Assembly (NCBI RefSeq): GCF_001663815.1
Contig: NZ_CP016027.1
Span: 186,001-250,000, forward strand
DNA: 64,000 nucleotides
Source: Halothiobacillus diazotrophicus
GTDB taxonomy: Bacteria; Pseudomonadota; Gammaproteobacteria; Halothiobacillales; Halothiobacillaceae
Direction: 5' to 3'
Under the pieces are notes generated by a model. It was not told the DNA's origin and did no database searches. It saw only the letters and a list, made by a program, of their open reading frames with translations. How positions within the stretch are numbered: position 1 is the stretch's first letter; each line of letters starts with the position of its first letter. Below are positions 52,353 to 61,796 of the stretch, piece after piece. The position numbers were made by a program, and so were the translations under genes.

Positions 52353-54359
52353 TCAGATTCCGAAGGGATACGTATCCGGTAGACTCTTGAGCATTTCGGT
52401 CGCGAGTGGCTTGATCGCCGTCGTCCGGTCGAACCAGATGAATTCATCGAACTGTTGTGGCAGTTTGGCCGTGAAGTAATGGCTCTGCCGTTCGCTTTCC
52501 GGGCGATAGATGACACCGATGGCGCGCTGGAGGCGTGCCTGGTTGAGCCCCTGGATCAGGCCGGGATCCCGAGCCGTTCGCAGGGGCAGCAGGAAACGGT
52601 CGATCCCGGAATCGTGGCAAAGCCATTCATAGCTATTTTCCAGAGCAGGGCGGACCGTCATGATTTCCATCGGTGAATCCCAGTTCTCCGCAGCAGCCAC
52701 CGTGCCCGTATCGGTTCCGAGCCCGATGGCATAGGCATTTTCTCCGAACTGCCGACGGCAGAGATGACCGATGTTGAATTCGCCCCGTTGGGACATCTCC
52801 GTGGCGGCCGAGTCGCCGACATGGGAATTGTGCGCCCAGATGACCGCCTTGCTCTCTGGTCCGTGATGGGCGAGGAGTGCTACCAGCGTGTCGAACATGT
52901 GGCTGTCGCGCAGATTCCAGGAACTGCGTGAGCCGTAGTACATGGTGCGGTAATACCGTTCGGCATTGGTGACCAGTCGGGCGTTTTGTACGGCATCCAA
53001 AAACCGTTCGCCATCATGCTCGGCGTAGGCCTGTCGTTTTGTCAGCAGCTCTTTGAGCATGGTGACGACTTCCTGTTCGCAATCCTGGTATTGGCGCGTC
53101 AGTGCGGCGTGTCCGTAAGCGGCCGGATCCGACTGCCAGGGCGTGAGGCATCCGTAGCGTTGGCGCGCGACTTCGGCAGTGGCGGGATCAACGGATTGCA
53201 GGTAATCCAGGATCGAGCGGATCGAGTTGTAGAGGCTGTACAGATCCAGACCATGGAAGGCGATCCGTTCGTTGCTCGACCGGTCGGCGTTATAGGCGCG
53301 TAACCAGTCAACGAAATGCCGGACTTCCTCGTTTCGCCACATCCAGGTCGGGAAGCGCGCGAACGCCGTCCACTCGGACGGCGGGTATTCGGCATGGCGC
53401 ACGTAATGATCGATGCGGGCGGCGTCCGGCCAGTCGCCCTCGATGGCGACGAAACTGAAACCCTTGCTCTCGATCAGTTCCCGCGTGATGCGGGCGCGTA
53501 GGCGGTAGAACTCCGAGGTGCCGTGCGAGGACTCGCCCAGCAGCACGATCCGCGCGTCTCCGATTCGTTTCATCAAGGGAGCAAGATCGACGTATTCGAT
53601 ATCGGTGAAGGATTCGCAACGATCGGCGATGAGGGCGGCGAGCTTGATCTCGGCCACGGGAGGGGGCGCAGGCTGGCGCCGTTCGGTTGCCTCGAAGCGC
53701 TCTTGTTTCCAGCCTTCCTCGCCCAGCAGAGGGACGAAACGAACATCGGCCAGGTCCTCCGTCTTGAACTCGTGCTCGCCGATGCGCGTGACCCGAATCA
53801 GTTCTTGCGAAAGTTGATCGAAACCGACCGGGATGATCAGTCGGCCGCCGATCTTGAGTTGGTTCTTCAGCGATTCGGGAACCATGGGGCCGCCGGCGGC
53901 AACGATGATCGCGTCATAGGGGGCGTGTTCCGGCCAGCCGCGCGTGCCATCGCCCTGCAGGACATGAATATTGTTGAATCCATGGGCCTGGAATACGGCC
54001 TTGGCGTCTTCGGCCAGTTGGACGATCCGCTCGACGCTGTACACCCGGGCGGCAATGCATGATAGAACGGCTGCTGCGTAGCCCGATCCGGTGCCGATGT
54101 CGAGGACGGTTTCCCCGCCCTTGAGATCGAGGGCATCGATCATCATCGCCACGATATATGGCTGGGAGATGGTCTGGTTGCCGGCGATCGGCAGCGGTGC
54201 ATCCTCATAGGCGAATTCATGCAGCGCCGCCGGGAGGAACAGTTCACGGGGAACCGTTCGCATCGCTTCGAGCACGCGGCGTGATTTGACGCCCCGCGCT
54301 TCGATTTGGTGTTTCACCATCCAGTCCCGTTGTTGTGATTGGTCGATTATCGCGTGCAT
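52353..54359 (-). CDS. Fusion of protein-L-isoaspartate methyltransferase and erythromycin esterase-like domain
   Basis: 668 aa from the ATG at 54359. Residues about 1-215 are a PCMT: MVKHQIEARGV, NQTISQPYIVAMM and the SAM loop VLDIGTGSGYAAAVLS. Residues about 255-650 are an erythromycin esterase-family domain with GESSHGTSEFYRLRARIT, EGDWPDAARIDHYV and WAHNSHVGD. The first half repairs isoaspartyl residues. The second half belongs to a hydrolase family best known for macrolide inactivation but of mostly unknown natural substrate. The two frames are continuous, so this is one polypeptide. Confidence 0.9.
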   Translation of the reverse strand: MHAIIDQSQQRDWMVKHQIEARGVKSRRVLEAMRTVPRELFLPAALHEFAYEDAPLPIAGNQTISQPYIVAMMIDALDLKGGETVLDIGTGSGYAAAVLSCIAARVYSVERIVQLAEDAKAVFQAHGFNNIHVLQGDGTRGWPEHAPYDAIIVAAGGPMVPESLKNQLKIGGRLIIPVGFDQLSQELIRVTRIGEHEFKTEDLADVRFVPLLGEEGWKQERFEATERRQPAPPPVAEIKLAALIADRCESFTDIEYVDLAPLMKRIGDARIVLLGESSHGTSEFYRLRARITRELIESKGFSFVAIEGDWPDAARIDHYVRHAEYPPSEWTAFARFPTWMWRNEEVRHFVDWLRAYNADRSSNERIAFHGLDLYSLYNSIRSILDYLQSVDPATAEVARQRYGCLTPWQSDPAAYGHAALTRQYQDCEQEVVTMLKELLTKRQAYAEHDGERFLDAVQNARLVTNAERYYRTMYYGSRSSWNLRDSHMFDTLVALLAHHGPESKAVIWAHNSHVGDSAATEMSQRGEFNIGHLCRRQFGENAYAIGLGTDTGTVAAAENWDSPMEIMTVRPALENSYEWLCHDSGIDRFLLPLRTARDPGLIQGLNQARLQRAIGVIYRPESERQSHYFTAKLPQQFDEFIWFDRTTAIKPLATEMLKSLPDTYPFGI

Positions 54360-54658
54360 GTTCGTCCCCTGTTTGCGCTGGCGTTGCATGGCTCGAATCC
54401 AGTCCACGGCAGCACGAGCAGTTATTCGATCATGCGCGCGGGGGCATCGGCGATCCGTGGCCAGCAACGGAATCGCCGTATGACCGCTCTGGATGCTACG
54501 CTCAAGCGGCTGTTTGTAAAGGGGTTGATCGTGTAACGAAACCGATACAGACGGTGTGGCAGCGGCTGGCCCCGGATGGCCCCAGATGTCCGGTGAGCGA
54601 TGGGGGTGGAAGGTCGTGCCGACCGTGCCGGGTGTTCCGGTGGTCGGCGGGGCCAGTC

Positions 54659-55567
54659 TTATTTCGGTACGGTACCGGCGGGCGGCGTATTCGCCGGATT
54701 GCCCAGCTGCTTGCCGTCGATGGTTTGACCGTAATAGTCGTACTTCGTATTCGGGTGGAATTTGGCCCGGGTTTCTTCCACGGAGCCGGTGAAACGCGGA
54801 TCCTGGGGCCTCGGACGACTGTTGATGTAGGCAGCCACGTCCCAGGCCTGTTGCTCGGTCAGGGTCTTGGGCATGCCGAATGGCATGTTGGCATGGATGA
54901 AGCTCGCGGCAGTACTGACAGAGTGCATGCCGGCGCCCCAGTTGTAGGAGTTCTTGCCCCAGAGCGGCGGGAAGACGACCTGACCATTCACCGTGCGTCC
55001 CTGTCCGTCACTACCGTGGCAAAGTGCGCAACTGGCCTCATAGACCTTCTGTCCGCGCGTCAGATCGGGAGACTCGGCGGGGGCTGCCAATTTGGGAAAT
55101 CCACGACCCGCCATCTTCTCGTCGCCCACGGGCGCACCCTTGGCAAGGAAATAGCTATAGCTTTCCAGGGCGAGCAACACGTCGCTGTTCAAGGGGGGCG
55201 CCTTGCCGTTCATGGAGTACATGAAGCAGCCCTGCAGCCGTTCCTGATAGCTGTTTACCTTCTTGTTCTTGCTGCGATAGGCGGGGTAGGCCGGGTAGGC
55301 GGCCCAGAGCGGTGCGCTGTCCGCCAGACGACCGGCATCGAGGTGGCAGTTGGCACAGCTCAGACTGTTGCCGACGTATTTCGGTGCGTATTTCGGGGTA
55401 TGGTTGAAGATCTTCTGACCGAGTTTGATCATGTCGCCGAAGGGGCCTTCGGGGATGGCGCTGTCCGGCGGGGGGACGAAGTGGGCCACAGCGGTATCCG
55501 GAGCCGCCTGCACCGACTGCCCGGCCAGGAGCAATACGAGGGACGCGATGAGTCGATATGTGATCAT
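54659..55567 (-). CDS. tsdA: Thiosulfate dehydrogenase TsdA (dihaem cytochrome c)
   Basis: 302 aa periplasmic enzyme that oxidises two thiosulfates to tetrathionate, or the reverse. Signal peptide ends near SVQA-AP. Haem sites are C71-ANC-H75 and C180-ALC-H184. RLQGCFMYSMNGKAPPL carries C114, the likely Cys ligand of the active-site haem, and AAYPAYPAYRSKNK, FPPLWGKNSYNWGAG and RPQDPRFTGSV match TsdA. The start at 55567 has GGAG upstream. It follows tsdB by 17 bp in one operon. Confidence 0.92.
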   Translation of the reverse strand: MITYRLIASLVLLLAGQSVQAAPDTAVAHFVPPPDSAIPEGPFGDMIKLGQKIFNHTPKYAPKYVGNSLSCANCHLDAGRLADSAPLWAAYPAYPAYRSKNKKVNSYQERLQGCFMYSMNGKAPPLNSDVLLALESYSYFLAKGAPVGDEKMAGRGFPKLAAPAESPDLTRGQKVYEASCALCHGSDGQGRTVNGQVVFPPLWGKNSYNWGAGMHSVSTAASFIHANMPFGMPKTLTEQQAWDVAAYINSRPRPQDPRFTGSVEETRAKFHPNTKYDYYGQTIDGKQLGNPANTPPAGTVPK

Positions 55568-55584
55568 GGGAACCAGCTCCTGAA

Positions 55585-56259
55585 TTATTGGACGGAGATT
55601 TTTGCCAGATAGCCGGCAACCGCCGTGATTTCCGCAGGGGTGAGTCGCTTGGCGACGGCGGCCATCAGTCCGCCGGCACCCGGGGCGCGGTGATCCTGTT
55701 GCCAGGCCTTCAGCTGTTCCTCCGTATAGGTGGCGGATTGACCGACCAGCGCCGGGAAACTTGGTTTGACGCCAACCCCCATGGGGCCGTGGCAGGCAAA
55801 ACAGGCCGGAATGCCGCGTGACCAATCACCTTGGGTTAGCAGGTTCTGCGCCAGCTTGTCCTGATCGGAGCTTGCGGCGGGGAGTGCCGATACCTTCGGT
55901 GCAGGCAGACTGGCGTAGTAGGCCGCGACCGCCTTCATCTGCGCCGGCGTCAGCTGCTTGGCGAAGGGGGACATGATGGGATTGCTGCGTGTACCGTCCG
56001 CATAGTCCGTGAGTTGTTCGCTCAGGTAGGCGGCACCCATGCCGGCCAGACGGGGAAAGTTGGCGAGCGGATTCCCTTGGCCCTGGGTGCCGTGACAGGT
56101 GGCACAGGCCGGAACGCTCCCGATGCCATGGGCGGCGATCTGTGCGCCGGTCAGGTCTGCAGCCTGAACGTTCAATGCGGCCGACAGGCCGGCACCGAGC
56201 CCCAGAAGCACGCCGATCATTCGCGCCCGCGGGGTGCGGGCAGTCTTGGGTGATGTCAC
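55585..56259 (-). CDS. tsdB: TsdB-like dihaem cytochrome c, electron partner of TsdA
   Basis: 224 aa, GTG start at 56259 with GAGGAGG eight bases upstream. The signal peptide ends near LNVQA-AD. Two class I cytochrome c domains carry C52-ATC-H56 and C153-FAC-H157. It should accept electrons from TsdA and pass them to a terminal oxidase. The order tsdB-tsdA is that known from Thiomonas-like bacteria. Confidence 0.88.
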   Translation of the reverse strand: MTSPKTARTPRARMIGVLLGLGAGLSAALNVQAADLTGAQIAAHGIGSVPACATCHGTQGQGNPLANFPRLAGMGAAYLSEQLTDYADGTRSNPIMSPFAKQLTPAQMKAVAAYYASLPAPKVSALPAASSDQDKLAQNLLTQGDWSRGIPACFACHGPMGVGVKPSFPALVGQSATYTEEQLKAWQQDHRAPGAGGLMAAVAKRLTPAEITAVAGYLAKISVQ

Positions 56260-56503
56260 GTTCCAATCCTCCTCGAGGTTGTTAGACGAGGGGTGCGCGC
56301 CGAAGCACGGGCCCTCCGGTCGGGCATTAGCATGCATCGCCGCAAATTCGCGAACCGCCGGCCATTGCCGACAGGGGCGCCCGCAACACGCGGATGGACA
56401 TGCGTGGTTTGAATGTAGTTGATGTTTTTTACTCTCGCGCTCATGGGCATCCGTGATTTTTTTTGGGCGAGTGAAAACGGGATTTATGGTCAGAGGTGCG
56501 CCA

Positions 56504-56773
56504 TCATTCAGGTTCGCCGAACCGGTTCTCGATCAGTTCGCGTAGCGCCGTCATTGCTTCGTTTTCATCGGCACCTTCCGTGGCGATCCGAATCTCGGTG
56601 CCCCGGGCGGCGGCCAGCATCATGAGTCCCATGATGGATTTGCCGTTCACGACCTTGCCGTGACAGATCACGCTGATCTTGCAGCTGAACTGCGAGGCCG
56701 TCGTGGAGAATTTGGCGGCCGCGCGGGCATGGAGCCCCAGTCGGTTGATGATTTCGATATTTTGCTCGGGCAT
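56504..56773 (-). CDS. ptsH: HPr phosphocarrier protein
   Basis: 89 aa. H15 (GLHARAA) is the PEP-dependent phosphorylation site and S46 (GKSIMGL) the site used by HPr kinase, encoded nearby. It is part of a regulatory PTS that probably lacks sugar permeases. ptsI is expected further on but is not in this direction of the window. Confidence 0.94.
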   Translation of the reverse strand: MPEQNIEIINRLGLHARAAAKFSTTASQFSCKISVICHGKVVNGKSIMGLMMLAAARGTEIRIATEGADENEAMTALRELIENRFGEPE

Positions 56774-56830
56774 GCGCTATTCCCTTTCGGTCGTCCTGAG
56801 ACGATGGATTCCCGCGGTGACGGACAGGGA

Positions 56831-57223
56831 TTAAATCCCATCCCCTTCGATGATGCCTTCACGACCGCCCGTCGCGACCCGCTCGGTCATCTGGGGGAGG
56901 TTCAGCTGCGGGTAGTTCATGGCGCGGACCACCATGGGCAGATTGACCCCGGAGATGACCCGGACACGGTTCTTGTCTTTTAGTCGATGGGCGATGTTGG
57001 AGGGTGTGGAGCCGTACATGTCGGTGAGGACCAGTACGCCGTCCCCTTCGTCCAGATCCGCAATACGACGACGCGCGCGGTTGAGCAGGTCGATGGGGTC
57101 GTCATCCTGATGGACGGAGAGCTCGCCGGCGGGCATGGGAATCTTTTCCAGCATGTCGGTGGCGGTTTCGAGTAACTGCTCGCCAATTTTGTTATGACAA
57201 ATCAATAGGATGCCAACAGTCAT
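56831..57223 (-). CDS. PTS EIIA component, mannose family
   Basis: 130 aa. H10 (ILLICHN) is in the position of the phosphorylated His of EIIA-Man. LTDMYGSTPSN and VISGVNLPMVVRAM are family blocks. No EIIB, EIIC or EIID gene is near, so it is likely regulatory. Its start overlaps the rapZ stop by one base (TAATG), so the genes are coupled. Confidence 0.9.
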   Translation of the reverse strand: MTVGILLICHNKIGEQLLETATDMLEKIPMPAGELSVHQDDDPIDLLNRARRRIADLDEGDGVLVLTDMYGSTPSNIAHRLKDKNRVRVISGVNLPMVVRAMNYPQLNLPQMTERVATGGREGIIEGDGI

Positions 57224-58116
57224 TATCGCTCCGTTTCTAAATCACGATGTCGGATGAGGATATTGGGAAAGGCGGTCTTCAGATCCGTATAGAGATGCTC
57301 GACCATGTAGACCGACCGATGCTTGCCGCCGGTGCAACCGACGGAACAGGTGACGTAACTTCGATCGGTCTGCGTGATGGCGGCAAGCGTGTCGCCCAGA
57401 AATCGTGCGAGATTCGCGCGCGTTTCGTGGGTGATGGGGTGCTGCTCGAGGTATTCGATGACCTGGGTCGTCTTGCCGCCATGGGGCCTGAGATCCGGTA
57501 GCCAGTGCGGGTTGGGCAGGTGGCGGATATCGAACAGGAAGTCGCTGTCCAGCGGAATGCCGTTCTTGAAGCCGAAGGATTGCAGCAGGATCAGCGGACC
57601 GCGCCGGGCGCCTTCGAGGATCCGGTTGCGGATATCCTCACGGAACTGGTGGATGCTCGTATGGCTCGTGTCGATGATCAGGTCGGCCTGATGGCGCATC
57701 GGGGCCAGCAGTTCGGCCTCCCGCTGAATGGCTTCGAGCAGATGTTCGACCTTCGGGGAAAGCGGGTGGCGTCGTCGCGTCTCGCTGAATCGGGCAACGA
57801 GGCGCGCTTCGCTGGCTTCTAGGAAGAGACTCTGTATCTTCAGGTTTTCATAGGTTTTCCGAAGACTCTGGATTCGTGCCGGCAGGGCATTCAGTGCGGC
57901 TTCAGGCGAGCGTGCATCGATACTGATGGCGATCCCGCGCGCATTGATCTCGCCCTGCCTGAAGAGCAACAGGAGATTGTCCAGCAGTTCGGGGGGCAAG
58001 TTGTCGATGCAGTAGAAACCTGCATCCTCCAGGGCTGCCAGGGCAATAGATTTCCCGGAGCCCGATTGTCCGGTGACAATCAGTACGGTTTCGGGGATGG
58101 CGAGCATGTGTTGCAT
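57223..58116 (-). CDS. rapZ: RNase adapter protein RapZ
   Basis: 297 aa. Walker A GQSGSGKS at about 16-23 and the C-terminal block VGCTGGKHRSVYMVEHL are diagnostic. In enterobacteria RapZ guides RNase E to the sRNA GlmZ and so controls GlmS; its role elsewhere is less clear. It lies 88 bp after hprK. Confidence 0.94.
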   Translation of the reverse strand: MQHMLAIPETVLIVTGQSGSGKSIALAALEDAGFYCIDNLPPELLDNLLLLFRQGEINARGIAISIDARSPEAALNALPARIQSLRKTYENLKIQSLFLEASEARLVARFSETRRRHPLSPKVEHLLEAIQREAELLAPMRHQADLIIDTSHTSIHQFREDIRNRILEGARRGPLILLQSFGFKNGIPLDSDFLFDIRHLPNPHWLPDLRPHGGKTTQVIEYLEQHPITHETRANLARFLGDTLAAITQTDRSYVTCSVGCTGGKHRSVYMVEHLYTDLKTAFPNILIRHRDLETER

Positions 58117-58204
58117 TGGCGCTAGTGTATCTGTATCCGGACCCGGTGCCGACTATTACGTCGACATTGTGCCGGATAGCGGGATCTGACCACCAGCGCG
58201 CCGC

Positions 58205-59095
58205 TCATTTTTCCGGGTAGGGGTGCCACTGGGCGGCATACGGCTGGCCCAGCAGGCGCTCACCGGTCGTCGATCGTTCCAGATTATGTTGACGGACCAC
58301 GGTTTCGACGAAGACGGCGATGTTTCGACCCGGAGCCACGGGTAATCGGAACAATGGGAGCTCTTCACCGCAAATGCTCACCTTGCTCCGTTCGCCATGA
58401 AGCCGGGACTCGGCGCGCATCGACCGATGGTCCGCCGCATACAACTCGATGATCAGGCGGAGGTTTTTTCGCTTTTTCAGGGCGTTGTCGCCAAACAGGG
58501 CGCGGACATCGATGATCCCGAGGCCGCGGACTTCCAGATGGTCGCGGATGGTTTCCGGGCAGCTTCCCTCGATGCCCTGATTGCCGCGCACGAAGCACGG
58601 CGCGTCGTCCGCGATCAGACGGTGGCCGCGGGAAAGCAGTTCCAGGGCCAATTCGCTCTTGCCGATACCCGATTCCCCCGTGATCAGTACACCTGATCCG
58701 GCAACCTCCATGAAGACGCCATGCTGCCAATGTTGCGTGGCGCTCTGCCGATGGGTCCTGAGCCATTCGGAGATTTCGTCCACGGTCATCGTGCAGTGGA
58801 GGATGTTGGCGGCCGTACGGGCTTGCGTGGCAACCCAGGTCGGAACCTCCTCGGGGGTGATGTCGCAGAGAATCCAGATTTCGGCATAGGTCGGAACCGG
58901 ATCATTACGCTCGCTCAGGGCGCGCCGTAACGGTGCGTCGATCAGGGCGATCGGTTTCGGATCGAGGGGGTTCAGGCGATCGAAGGCGGACTCTGGGTCG
59001 AAGAGACGGCGATAGACCGGGTCCCGGGTATCCGTCGGGTGTTTGGCGTCCAGAGGCTGAATGACGGGGACGGCGCGGTGCATCGGGTGGCTCAA
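58205..59095 (-). CDS. hprK: HPr kinase/phosphorylase
   Basis: 296 aa. Walker A GESGIGKS at 140-147, the HprK signature LEVRGLGIIDVRALFG and the C-terminal VAPGRNIAVFVETVVRQHNL are present. The N-terminal domain is divergent and starts with a linker. It phosphorylates Ser46 of HPr and removes it again. It is 27 bp downstream of ptsN. Confidence 0.94.
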   Translation of the reverse strand: MSHPMHRAVPVIQPLDAKHPTDTRDPVYRRLFDPESAFDRLNPLDPKPIALIDAPLRRALSERNDPVPTYAEIWILCDITPEEVPTWVATQARTAANILHCTMTVDEISEWLRTHRQSATQHWQHGVFMEVAGSGVLITGESGIGKSELALELLSRGHRLIADDAPCFVRGNQGIEGSCPETIRDHLEVRGLGIIDVRALFGDNALKKRKNLRLIIELYAADHRSMRAESRLHGERSKVSICGEELPLFRLPVAPGRNIAVFVETVVRQHNLERSTTGERLLGQPYAAQWHPYPEK

Positions 59096-59122
59096 TGCGG
59101 ATATCGCGACAGGAACCGACGC

Positions 59123-59605
59123 TTATTCGGCATCGGCGGCTGGCGGATCGTGCAGCCATTCGATGAGCAGGTTGCGCACGCGCTCGGGGCTTTGCGCCTG
59201 CATGATGGCGTCACGGTCATCCGGGCTGGACAGGTGCTCTGCCAGGGAGCCCAATACCATCAGGTGTGCTTCGGGGCATTCTTCCGGGACGATGAACCCG
59301 ATAATCAGATTGACCGGCTCGTTGTCCGACGCACCGAAATCGATCCCTTCGGTCAGGCGGATCAGCGCGCCGCGCGGACGCAGCGTTTCGCTATCCCGGC
59401 CATGGGGAATCGCGATGCCATGGCCGATTGCGGTACAACCCAGCCGTTCGCGTTCGATCAGGATTTCGTAGATGTGGGTCGCGCTTTGGCCGCCCAGTTG
59501 GTCATCGGCCAGCAGGCCGGCGAGAACTTCGAGAACCCGTTTGCGGCTTTGATAGACCTCATCGATCAGAATGTGCTGCAAGGGGAACAGTTCAGCGATG
59601 TTCAT
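59123..59605 (-). CDS. ptsN: Nitrogen-regulatory PTS EIIA (PtsN)
   Basis: 160 aa from the ATG at 59605. The phosphorylated His is H68 in GHGIAIPHGR. Regulates potassium uptake, phosphate signalling and other processes through its phosphorylation state. It follows hpf with a spacer of about 166 bp. Confidence 0.93.
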   Translation of the reverse strand: MNIAELFPLQHILIDEVYQSRKRVLEVLAGLLADDQLGGQSATHIYEILIERERLGCTAIGHGIAIPHGRDSETLRPRGALIRLTEGIDFGASDNEPVNLIIGFIVPEECPEAHLMVLGSLAEHLSSPDDRDAIMQAQSPERVRNLLIEWLHDPPAADAE

Positions 59606-59771
59606 GAAGCACCTGTTCGCAGGTTGGAATGCTGTGGGTGAGCGGGACGGGACCGGTAAAAATCGAGCAAGAGGATACTCCAAAAAGTCAGTCGGGGCAC
59701 GCAAGTGAATGCGATACCCCGATTAATTGGCTCATGGTTGTGCGTTTATCGAGCGTAAGATCGTGTCTCGA

Positions 59772-60062
59772 TCAGCGGTGCTCGGTCATTTTTTCCTTGT
59801 GCTTGACGATCTGGCGGTCCAGCTTGTCGACCATGGCGTCCACGGAGGCGTACATGTCCTCGGAGGATGCGTCGGCGTGGACATCGTTGCCGCTCATGTG
59901 CAGTGTGGCTTCTGCTTTCTGGATCTTCTTTTCCACCGTCAGAATGACATGAACGTTGATCACCTTGTCGAAATGTCGCTTGAGCCGCTCGAACTTGTTT
60001 TCCACATGGTCCCTGAGCGCATCGGTGATGTCGACATGATGTCCGGTGATTTCAATTTGCAT
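59772..60062 (-). CDS. hpf: Ribosome hibernation promoting factor HPF (short form)
   Basis: 96 aa, short type without the C-terminal dimerisation domain. ITGHHVDITDALRDHVENKFERL and DVHADASSEDMYASVDAMVDKLDRQI are diagnostic. It inactivates 70S ribosomes as dimers in stationary phase. It lies 18 bp downstream of rpoN, its usual place. Confidence 0.95.
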   Translation of the reverse strand: MQIEITGHHVDITDALRDHVENKFERLKRHFDKVINVHVILTVEKKIQKAEATLHMSGNDVHADASSEDMYASVDAMVDKLDRQIVKHKEKMTEHR

Positions 60063-60080
60063 GGTGAGCTCCTTTAGGCC

Positions 60081-61589
60081 TTAGATCAGGCGCTTTCGGT
60101 CGGTGGACGAGGCGATGCCCATCGCCTCGCGGTACTTGGCAATCGTGCGCCGAGCGACATCGATGCCTTGTTCGGTAAGCAGGTCGGCGATCTTGGCGTC
60201 CGACAAGGGCTTGCGGGGGTTTTCCTCATTCACCAGCTTCTTGATCATGGCGCGAATGGCCGTGGCCGAACATTCGCCGCCGTCGCTGGTGCCGACATGA
60301 CTGGAGAAGAAGTACTTGAATTCGAAGGTGCCGCGCGGGGTCAGCATGAACTTCTGGGTGGTGACCCGACTGACCGTCGACTCGTGGAGGGAGAGTTCGT
60401 CGGCGATTTCCCGGAGGACGAGGGGCTTCATCGCCACTTCGCCCTGTTCGAGAAATTCTGTCTGATGGGCGACGATGGCCCGGGCCACGTTGAGCAGGGT
60501 TTCATTCCGGCTGCGCAGACTCTTGATGAACCAGCGCGCTTCCTGCAGATGGCTGCGGATGTAGCTGGCGTCCTCACCGCGCGAGCTGCGGTTGATCATG
60601 CGGGCATAGGTCTGGTTGACCCGAAGTTTCGGCGCGATTTCCGGGTTCAGGTCCACATGCCAGGCATTGTTCCGGAAACTGACCAGCACGTCCGGAATCA
60701 GGTAATCCGCTGCGACGGAACCGACACTGGATCCCGGTCGGGGATCGAGGCCCTGCAGAATCATCAGGGCGCCTTCAAGCGCGGTCTGATCCACGCCGAG
60801 GGCCCGTTGTGCCTGTTGGTACTCGCGCTGGGCAATGGTTTCGATGAGGTTCTGTTCGCAGATCCGCATGGCGACGTCGCGATAGGGCAGATCTTTCGGT
60901 TTGTGCTGCAGCTGCAGGCAGAGGCATTCGTTGAGATCTCGGGCGCCTACGCCAATCGGGTCGAGAGACTGGATGAGATGTAGGACGGTCGTGATGTCCT
61001 CGATCTGGAGGTTCGGCCAATCTTCGATCAGCATGGCGTGAATTTCTTCCAGGCTGTCCGCGAGGTACCCCATGTTGTCGATCGACTCGATCAGGGCGGC
61101 GGCGATGGCCGTATCGCGCTGCGTCAGATGGGTCAGGTGGATCTGACTCAGCAGATGATCCCGGAGGCTTTCGACGCCGCTGGAGGTCGTCGCGTAGGGA
61201 TCGAATTCGTCGTGATTGTTTTCCGGCGCGCTGAATGAGGTGCTGCCGTCGGATTCGTAGTAGTCCTCCCACTGCGAATCCACGGTGAACGGATCCTCCG
61301 GCGTGGTTTCGTCCGTGCCCGAGAGCAGGGCTTCGCCGGCAAGCGCATTGGGGTCTTCCTGATAGTCCGAATCGACCGTCTCGCTGCCCTCGGCCAGTTC
61401 GGACGAGGGACCCTCGCCTTCAGAGAAGTCGTCAGTGTCGGCAATTTCCAGCAGCGGGTTGGTTTCGACTGCCTGCTGAATCTCCAGTGCGAGTTCCAGT
61501 GTGGAGAGCTGCAGCAATCGAATCGACTGCTGCAATTGCGGCGTCATCGAGAGGCTTTGCCCCAGGCGAAGTTCCAGGCCGGCTTTCAT
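60081..61589 (-). CDS. rpoN: RNA polymerase sigma-54 factor
   Basis: 502 aa. Region I (MKAGLELRLGQSLSMTPQLQQSIRLLQ), an acidic region II, the core-binding domain, the helix-turn-helix and the C-terminal RpoN box ARRTIAKYRE are all visible. Directs transcription of genes that need enhancer-binding activators. A candidate sigma-70 promoter is at 61704-61731. Confidence 0.96.
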   Translation of the reverse strand: MKAGLELRLGQSLSMTPQLQQSIRLLQLSTLELALEIQQAVETNPLLEIADTDDFSEGEGPSSELAEGSETVDSDYQEDPNALAGEALLSGTDETTPEDPFTVDSQWEDYYESDGSTSFSAPENNHDEFDPYATTSSGVESLRDHLLSQIHLTHLTQRDTAIAAALIESIDNMGYLADSLEEIHAMLIEDWPNLQIEDITTVLHLIQSLDPIGVGARDLNECLCLQLQHKPKDLPYRDVAMRICEQNLIETIAQREYQQAQRALGVDQTALEGALMILQGLDPRPGSSVGSVAADYLIPDVLVSFRNNAWHVDLNPEIAPKLRVNQTYARMINRSSRGEDASYIRSHLQEARWFIKSLRSRNETLLNVARAIVAHQTEFLEQGEVAMKPLVLREIADELSLHESTVSRVTTQKFMLTPRGTFEFKYFFSSHVGTSDGGECSATAIRAMIKKLVNEENPRKPLSDAKIADLLTEQGIDVARRTIAKYREAMGIASSTDRKRLI

Positions 61590-61703
61590 GACTGGGCGAG
61601 CCCGGCGTGATCTTGGGGCAAATGAATCTTGTCTGATGTTCCGTCGGCATCAGAGGTGGCTGGGTAGGGGATTGTCGATCGCAGGATTATGAACATGTGA
61701 GTT

Positions 61704-61731
61704 AGTTTAACTGAAAAACACGGTCCGCCAA
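61704..61731 (-). promoter_or_regulatory. Candidate sigma-70 promoter for rpoN
   Basis: On the minus strand TTGGCG (61731-61726), 16 bases, TAAACT (61709-61704). It lies about 115 bp upstream of the rpoN ATG in the spacer after lptB. Confidence 0.4.
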
Positions 61732-61796
61732 TATGGGATTGCATCTGCGCCAACGCATCGAATTGTCCCCGAGTGAATCGCCGCGAGCGGGCGTGA

